A DNA stretch of 64,000 bases from Przewalskia tangutica (lineage: Eukaryota; Streptophyta; Magnoliopsida; Solanales; Solanaceae): assembly GCA_029844215.1 (NCBI GenBank), contig CM056718.1, forward strand, positions 167,265,396 through 167,329,395. The letters are read 5' to 3'. Of this stretch, positions 57,087 through 64,000 are shown in pieces; position 1 is the stretch's first letter; each line of letters starts with the position of its first letter. The translations under genes and the position numbers were made by a program. The notes under the pieces were generated by a model. It was given only the letters and a program-made list of their open reading frames with translations. It did no database searches and had not been told where the DNA came from.

Positions 57087-60000
57087 ATGGCGGCGGAAGC
57101 AGCGGCAGTAGCAGCAGCAACACCAGTTTCTGCTCAAGTTGTACGTATATTATATGTGTATATTATGTGTGTGTGTGTATATATCATTCTATTTCGAGAT
57201 TTTATTTTCACGAGTTGTGGATAGTGATTGAGTTTGATATGTTGTTTGTATATAGGTTGCGAATGCATTTGTGCAGCAATACTATCATATATTGCATCAT
57301 TCGCCTGGGCTTGTGTTCAGGTTTTACCAGGATATAAGTAAGCTTGGACGTCCTGAAGATGATGGATCCATGGGCATCACTACGACAATGCAAGTAGGTG
57401 CATTTGAACTATGCTTCTCTTATACTGTGTTATTCTCTTCCTATATTGATTTAGTTTGACAAACTTATGAATGTCGTACCTAAATATTTTGTTAGTTTAT
57501 TATTTATTGGCTGCTCGGAAAATTTTGTAAGGATCGAGGGGTAGTTGATTGATTAGAAGAGGACCAAGGGATTTGATATCTGTTGAATAGTTTTTTTTTT
57601 TGCAGGTAAAGATCACATTTTTTAAAAAGAAACTTCATTAAGCATAATCAGCGTTAGGTGATTAGTTGTGAAGAATGCATTTTTATAATTAATTTCCACA
57701 CATTTCTATAAAAAATGGTTATTTATCTCTGTTTCAAACTAAATGCCTTAATTTGACTTTGCACATATGTTGAAAAGCTTGAGCCGAAGGTCTATTGTAA
57801 ACAGCCTCTCCACCTCTCGGGGTAGGGGTAAGGTCTGCTTACACTCTACCCTTCCCAGATTCCACTTATGGTATTACACTAGGTATGTTGTTGACATATA
57901 TTGAAAAGCTAAAAACTGGAATTATGCTCTTAGTTAAGAGAACATGTTGTATATCGACCTTTAACTATATGTAGATTAATGTAGAGCGGAAAATCATACG
58001 TATGGGCTTTGTTAGCTGTAGAGATGCTGGGCATACTTGAATTTTTATGCAGGTTTTTGGGTTTGGAGAAGATCCAATTGCCTACGGCTTTAAAACTGGT
58101 CAACCTTGAGAGTCTCACCTTTAGGTATAATAGGGAGATAGATTTATCACTTTCTGCTGCTGTCTTGTTTTCTCTAATGATATTTTGAATTAACAATGCT
58201 GGAGTTGCTAATGTTCCTTTGTTTGATGTCAAACACAGGCAATAAATGATAAGATACTCTCACTTAACTATGGAGACTTCAGAGCAGAGATTAAGTCTGT
58301 GGATGCCCAAGAATCCTTTAATGACGGGGTGCATGTCCTTGTAACTGGATATTTGACTGGGAAAGACAACTTGATCCGAAATTTCTGCCAGACTTTCTTC
58401 CTAGCACCGCAAGACAGAGGGTACTTTGTCTTGAATGATGTGTTTCGATACGTAGAGACTGTCAGTCAGCATGATACAGTCCAGGTTCCAGTAATTGATG
58501 TTGTGGCTCCTGTCACTCCAGAGCAAAGTAATTGAAACAGTTGATTGGTTCTTTTGGTAATATCCTAATTAGCAACTGACGAAGCATTTATTTTCTAGTT
58601 GTTGCAGATTCACCTCCAGTACAGCAGAATCACATTCCTGAGCAAAGCGCACCACCAGCAGATGAAGCTGATGTGGGAGAAGTTTACAACCCATCTGAGA
58701 ATGGTGATGTGCCTATTGTTGAAGAGGAAGTGCCTGTGTCTGAGGTTGTCGATGAAGTCCAAGATAGCTCTGAAGTGATAGCTGAATCTGACACCAAAAC
58801 TGGGGAAGTTCCTAAGAAGTCATATGCTTCAATTGTGAGTGGCCATGGGAAAAATATAACTGGAAGCATATTCTTCTTAAAGTATACTTTCAAGGGGTTG
58901 ATTAGTAACATTAGTACCTTCATTCTTATATTATACGCTGTCGATAGTTTAGACATATCAGTTGTTGGTTGAGAAGAACTATTTACGGTATCTTGGTTGA
59001 GAATAATATGCAATTTGTTTCAGGTCATGCATCTCAAGGAAAGTGCTGCTACCTTCTCCCCACCTCCAGCACCTGCTCCTAGAAAGCCAATAGCAAAGAG
59101 TGTTGTGCAAGTGAAACAACCCGCTGCAACAGCAACTGACGGCCCAGTTTCCAGCGCAGATACTTTTGATAACATAAATGAATCAGAAGGCACGCAACCG
59201 CAGAGTTTGCTTCTAAATTTTCATTCATTTAGTTTTATTTCACTATAATTTGTGTTGATTTCTCATTCTTGTGTTTGTTAAACTGCCTCCAGCAGCTGAT
59301 GGCTACTCAATCTATATAAAAGGCTTGCCTATGAGTGCAACTGTGGCCCAACTTGCAGATGAGTTCAAGAAGTTCGGGCCAATAAAAAATGGAGGAATTC
59401 AAGTCAGAAGTAACAGGGTATGTCTGTTTGTGCTATTTTCATGCTAATTAAAGAAAAAGCTGAATATGCATGCCTTCTTTTGCTACAAGTTCCTCCTTTG
59501 CATTAATGGATTCTTTAATAAATAAATTGGTTAATGGCAGCAACAGGGATTTTGTTTTGGATTTGTGGAATTTGAAGTGGAAAGTGCTGTGCAAAAAGCA
59601 ATCGAGGTATCTCATCTTTACGACTTAGCCCCTCATGCATGTCGTGTATTATAGGCTGGAGTGGATGAAATTGAGAGGAACAGTTGCTAAGATTTCTTTC
59701 ATCAAGTTCAACTATTCTGTGAAATCATAAGAAATCACTGAGCATCCATATGCTCTTCTTTTATTAGCTGTGTTGAGTAACCATATTGCTGAGAGCTGCT
59801 CTTTCTTTGAAGTTGAGCTACTTCTTGATTTGGCTTTACTTTAAACTGCATTTATTGAATTAGTCATAGATATTGTTTCAATGTCTTTTAATTTACATTA
59901 TGATGTTTGATTTTCTAGTATCCATATCTTTGGCAATAATGACCTGATAACGTATTCTAACACGGTTTATCGTTGCATTTAGTAGGTGTGTGAAAGCATC

Positions 60001-61353
60001 ATACTGCTTTACTACTATTTGTGAAAGAGGAATAGTGAATCATAAAACAAATCTTTTTTAATTGATGGTAGGACAAAATGGTTTCCCTGTCAATGTCTAA
60101 TTGGGTCATTTATGCAAGGACTAAACCTAGTGTAGAATATACTGGTAAAATGGACCTTCTGTAAAATGTATCATTTGTCGAACCGACTCTACTTCTGAGA
60201 ATAATAATGTCTCCTGTATATAATAAGGCTAAAACTATGGAAAGGCTTAGGATTCGCTATTTTATTCGGGTTAATGCTGGGGATTTATGCGGATCTATCA
60301 TCCTTGAGTTTCGAAGACTGCAGTTGGCTCCAGACAGATTCTTGGTCATAAAAAAGAAGAAATTACTTTAAGAGGGAAGAAATGTTAAACTGGTTTCGAG
60401 ATTTCATGTGGTAGGGATCAGAAGAAGCAGATAGTGGTTTTATTGAAAAATGCTCTTCAATTCATGTTGGTATGATTATCATTTAGGCTAGGATGCAAGC
60501 TAGTACTCCCCTGCTTGTGTTATTCCTCATCCGATGTGTCTCGTTGCACCTGCTCATTTTAATTTTGGGCTTCCTTTGCTTCAGGCTTCTCCAGTTCTAA
60601 TTGATGGACGGCAAGCTGTGGTTGAGGAAAAGAGGTCTACCAATTCTCGAGGTAAGTTTAACCATTGTACTTGGGAGTGATTAGAATGACAGAGATGCAT
60701 AGACAACAGGAAAAATATATCATATAATAGCACATTCAACATGTTTTGGGTGTAGTGAAGGACATGTCCTTAAATTACTGCTTCTATTCTGATTGAGGAG
60801 AACACTATGTCGTTTTTTATTGTTGAAAAGAGGATTCTGAAATGGCATTTTTAGTGGCCTGTCGATGTTTTGGGCTTTTTTGTACATAAATGGGAAATGG
60901 ATGTGATTGAAGCAGATAATGGAGCGAGTGAGTAGGCAGGGGTCTTTCAGTATGGATCTTCAGAATGAGAATGTCTAAAATCTGGACTTCGGGAATCAAT
61001 AGTAGAAAGTTTAGCAATATTATTACTACTTTTCCACAGTGCATCTAAATGTCTTCTCTGTTGCAGCTAACAACACAAGAGGTAGGTTTCAATCTGGAAG
61101 GGGTGGTGGATTCATCAGGAATGACGGAGGAAGAGGGCGAGGAAACTATGGAGGTGGCAGGGGATATGGTCGAGATGATTTCAATGGAAGAAATGAGTTC
61201 AACAACAGGGGTGGCAATCGTGGGGGGTCATCAAACCGTGGAGGTGAAGGATACCGACGAGCTGACAATACAGGTGGCCGAGTGAATCGTGGTGGTGGGA
61301 TGCCTAATGGAACAGCCAAAAGCCCGGCACGGCGTTATTCTGCTACAGCTTGA
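57087..61353 (+). CDS. G3BP-like protein (NTF2 domain, RRM, RG-rich tail)
   Basis: G3BP-like proteins bind RNA and act in stress granules in the cytosol. Coding exons: 57087-57140, 57256-57393, 58239-58527, 58608-58834, 59024-59204, 59293-59417, 59541-59606, 60585-60651 and 61067-61353; phases agree and give 477 aa. Order: Ala-rich start (MAAEAAAVAAATPVSAQ); NTF2 domain, about residues 20-140 (FVQQYYHILHHSPGLVFRFY, GVHVLVTGYLTGKDNLIRNF, DRGYFVLNDVFRYVE); acidic Glu/Val-rich linker; PRKPIAKSVV; RRM about 300-375 with YIKGLP (RNP2-like) and GFCFGFVEFE (RNP1); Gly/Arg-rich tail (GRGRGNYGGGRGYGRDDFNG). The RRM is spread over three exons. The acceptor at 59292 could instead be 59295. The intron at 57394-58238 holds a SINE fragment. 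A separate 5' UTR exon lies upstream. No lesion seen. Confidence 0.94.
57776..57896 (+). mobile_element. TS-type SINE 3' part in an intron of the G3BP-like gene
   Basis: CTTGAGCCGAAGGTCTATTG, CAGCCTCTCCACCTCTCGGG, GGTAAGGTCTGCTTACACTC, TACCCTTCCCAGATTCCAC and GGTATGTTGTTGA follow the TS consensus as I remember it. This is the best conserved of the five fragments. Confidence 0.8.
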
Positions 61354-61677
61354 AGAGTAGTAGCTTAGTATTACTATTTGAATTTACATTTAAAATGATT
61401 TATTGTTGAGGTGAAAAGAAATTTTGTCGAGCTATGATATTTCCTAAAGAGCTCTATTTGCTAATTTTTCTAGTTTTTAGGAGATTTCTTTGTGTAGCAT
61501 ACGGGTGTCGGAGCCCCTAGGAAGAGATTATCCCGTCATTCGTGGACCTTTTGTATTGAATTATTGTTGTGCGGGCTTTGTTACTTGTGGAAATTTATTT
61601 TTATTTTATCCGTAATTTTGCATGACTTATGTGATCGGATGCAGAATAACTCGTCTTTTCAGTTGATGTCTATTATG
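61354..61677 (+). other. 3' UTR and downstream flank of the G3BP-like gene
   Basis: AT-rich, with several possible weak polyadenylation elements (TTTGTATTGAATTATTG). The end of the transcript cannot be fixed from sequence. Confidence 0.45.
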
Positions 61678-61685
61678 AGTAGGGG

Positions 61686-61903
61686 TAGGGCTGCACAAAA
61701 AAGTACCGGACCGGAAAAAGCCTCGGATTGAAAAATTCAGTCCAGTCTTCGGTCCGACTTTTCTGAAAATTCAGTCCGGTCCAGAGTTTTTTTAATGTAT
61801 ATTTTCGGGGTTTGGACCAGACCGAGAAATTCGATCCGGCCTTCGGTCCGATTTTTTCGAAAATTCGGTCCTCGGTCCGGTCCGAGGGTTTTGTGAAGCC
61901 CTA
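61686..61903. mobile_element. hAT-type MITE rich in GGACC, second copy, 218 bp
   Basis: Ends TAGGGCTGCACAAAA and TTTTGTGAAGCCCTA, 8-bp TSD AGTAGGGG (61678-61685 and 61904-61911). The interior has the same GGTCC/GGACC motifs as 2564-2813, with more substitutions. The TSD includes the first bases (TAGGGG) of the hAT terminus to the right. Confidence 0.9.
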
Positions 61904-61905
61904 AG

Positions 61906-62600
61906 TAGGGGTGGCCAGCGGGGTGGGTCCCGGTGGGACGGAGCTCCGGCGGGATTAGCGGGATAGAACGATGTCCCGTCCCACATCCCACCGAAAAAGG
62001 GAACCGGTGTCAGGGGACGGGGCGAAGTCGGGTCGGTGGGGGGATTTAGGTTTTTTTAGACAATTTAAAAAAATAATATACATAAACATTTCAATAATTG
62101 ATAAGATATTGTAATAAAAGACTGTTTTTGTGCATCTTATATTATTTAATAGAAATATGTTTTTTTTGTAATACAATTTCAAAATTGCAATTTTGTGGTT
62201 TTGTTCAAAAATTGCAAATTACATAGTAAAATTGCAATTAAAAAAATTATATAATTAACCATACTTTTTCTAATTTACTCACAATGTCTTGAGTATCTTC
62301 GGTTGAAATTGGAAGTTGGTCAAATTGTTCGACGTCGCTTACTGTTCCGTCGAACAAGATTTCGTTGTAGTTGTAGTCTTCTTCTTCGTTGATCTCAGGC
62401 TGACCGTACCTTCTACGCTCCGCTCGAATTCAATCTCTGAATAGAATATCAAATTCGCTAATTTGTGAAGAAGTTGAACCACTAAATATTTTATTTCTAA
62501 GCCCTTGAATACTAGCAGCAGAAATCACATGTTTTTATAAGGTTCCAGCGAAATAGTAGAAGATGATACAGAAATCGGTTGATTATTTACACTTTCTTGT
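61906..62600 (-). mobile_element. hAT transposon 3' remnant
   Basis: The terminus TAGGGGTGGCCAGCGGGG starts at 61906. A minus-strand reading at 62520-62270 gives VISAASIQGLRNKIFSGSTS, then a stop, then IRAERRRYGQPEINEEEDYN and TVSDVEQFDQLPISTEDTQD, which resembles the end of RICESLEEPER-like hAT transposases (a tail after the dimerisation domain). The dimerisation core itself is not recognised, so the protein call is tentative. The 61930-62040 part is GC-rich with GGTGGGACGG and CGTCCCAC inverted motifs. Confidence 0.5.
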
Positions 62601-62605
62601 TGGTA

Positions 62606-62630
62606 ATATATATATATATATATATATTTT
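62606..62630. repeat. (TA)n microsatellite
   Basis: A run of about eleven TA units between the hAT remnant and the LTR start. Confidence 0.9.
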
Positions 62631-62653
62631 GCATTCATTGTGTATGCTAGACA

Positions 62654-64000
62654 TGTTATACCCCGTAGTTCCGGAGTATGTATGTGAGGACGTACGTACA
62701 AATGTATAAGCCCTAATTAGGTTAAGGATGAAAGATTTGTTTTCCGACGGGAAATATTCCCAACCTTGTTCAGGAAGTTTTACGTTTTCAATATTTTAAC
62801 CAATTATGAATTTTTCCGTGAGACGAAATATTTTGGACCAATAGGAGGGCGACATGTGTCACCCCTAGGCCCACCATGTTGGACGAAAATTTAGGGACAA
62901 GTGGCCAAGGCAAGTGGCCAAGTCTTGCTAGATATTTGTTGGGCAAGCGGGCAAGAGGGACCCACACAAACACATGTCCCCAATCTACACCATACACATG
63001 CTTCTATCCTAGCCCTTGGTTGTCCTATATAAACCCCTCTAGTTGATGAAATCTTCCACACTTAGTATATTTCAAGATTTGAAAATATCCTCCCTCTCCC
63101 TACAAATTGTTCTCGTCCAAACCAAGAATCCCTAGCCTAGTGTTGTCCAAAAATTCTTAAACTTCTAAGTGTTCTTCCTAGATGTATTAGGAAGATTAGT
63201 AACCAAGAGTTAGACAAGATTTCACACCCCTAGCCACAAATATCCCCCTTGGCCGAGAGTTCTATGGAGAAAAACCTAAGTGTTCTTCACTTTTTGGAGT
63301 TCATTCTTGAATAGAAGTTGGTTAGGAGCTTCTAAGGGTGACTTGTGGTGGTTTGGAACATAAGGATTTGGAGCTAAAACTTGCTTAGGAGCGACTTTAA
63401 GTTCTTGGACATTTTTGGGCTATTTGAGGTAATGAACCTTGTCCTCTTTGTGAAGTTGAATATTATGTATATTTGAAGTATATTATGGAGTATAAGATAT
63501 ATGGAGTAAGGTTTGGAAAGATTTAGATCTTGTTAACTTGTTAAAAGAAGAATTGGCATGTTAGCCATTAAAATGGTAAAAATGTATCCATTACTTGCTA
63601 AGAAGTTAATAACAAAGTAACTATAACTTATATTAAGATTGGAATATAAGTTGGAAGACTAATGAAGTAATTGGATAAGTAAAATTGTAAAAGTTGGCCA
63701 AGGACCCCAACTTAAGGACTGTATTTACTTTGGACTGTATTTATATTGTTGTTAAGGGGAAGATTGTTAATCGCGTCCGTTTGGGCGTGTGATCCCCTTC
63801 TTTAATTATTGTTGTTGTTAAGGGGAAGATTGTTAATCGCGTCCGTTTGGGCGTGTGATCCCCTTCTTTAATTATTGTTGTTAAGGGGAAGATTGTTAAT
63901 CGCGTCCGTTTGGGCGTGTGATCCCCTTCTTTAATTATTGTTGTTGTTAAAGGGGAAGATTGTTAATCGCGTTCCGTTTGGGCGTGTGATCCCCTTCTTT
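62654..64000 (+). mobile_element. Ty3/gypsy-type LTR, left end, continues past the window
   Basis: Starts TGTTATACCCCGTAGTTCCG, like the LTR at 39199, and shares AATAGGAGGGCGACATGTG followed by CACCCCT. It is a related but distinct family. TATATAAACCCCTCTA near 63026 could be the LTR promoter. No coding sequence. Confidence 0.78.
63754..64000. repeat. 63-67 bp tandem array at the right edge
   Basis: AAGGGGAAGATTGTTAATCG starts at 63754, 63820, 63883 and about 63950. Each unit ends GTGTGATCCCCTTCTTTAAT, so AAGGGGA and TCCCCTT bracket it as an inverted pair. The spacer varies in the number of GTT units. The array runs off the window. Confidence 0.93.

Noticed and set aside
1..64000. Endogenous pararetrovirus or other viral insertion
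   Set aside because: All RT-bearing sequences have copia domain order (integrase before RT) or LINE features; no movement or coat protein motif was seen.

Overview
This window is plant nuclear DNA, most likely from Solanaceae. The genes have multiple GT-AG introns, and more than half of the window is nested transposable elements. Five 3' fragments match the TS SINE family, which I recall from tobacco and its relatives; this is the main family-level clue. I see no bacterial, organellar or viral genes, and no tRNA, rRNA or CRISPR.

Genes. (1) 2157-5110 (-): first four coding exons of cyclin C; the remaining exons lie off the left edge. (2) 7515-10922 (+): 3' part of a CYP82-like cytochrome P450, broken by a SINE, a PIF/Harbinger element and a solo LTR, with a Ty1/copia element in its 3' UTR. 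(3) 29207-32285 (+): six-exon ERD2-like ER-retention receptor, apparently intact (274 codons by my splice model). (4) 34169-35825 (+): NINJA/AFP-like gene with EAR motif and C-terminal domain, apparently decayed (internal duplication, frameshifts, a stop). (5) 57087-61353 (+): ten-exon G3BP-like protein with NTF2 and RRM domains and an RG-rich tail, apparently intact (477 aa by my splice model).

Mobile DNA. 11031-16052 is copia element 1 (LTRs about 206-209 bp). 17080-17946 is a solo LTR. 18476-28860 is a putative MULE carrying transposase and DUF1985/Ulp1-type remnants, arrays of the palindrome TTGTTGCAACAA, a 163-bp tandem array and a 4.2-kb solo LTR with a perfect 5-bp target-site duplication (TSD). 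36279-47539 is a minus-strand copia element 2 (TSD CCATG) into which a gutted Ty3/gypsy-type element (39199-45022) has inserted. 48409-48746 is a TRIM. 49106-50126 is a Harbinger-like element. 50189-56667 is copia element 3 (TSD GTTTT), sitting at the promoter of the G3BP-like gene. Its LTR family also supplies the solo LTRs at 9678-10653 and 17080-17946. The right edge holds a GGACC-rich hAT MITE inserted in the terminus of an older hAT element, then the start of another gypsy-type LTR with a 63-67 bp array.

The genes do not form a pathway. The region is best read as a few low-copy genes separated by layers of transposons whose order of insertion can be read from nesting and TSDs. All exon boundaries and similarity calls were made by eye from sequence and memory of the families, without searches or transcript data.
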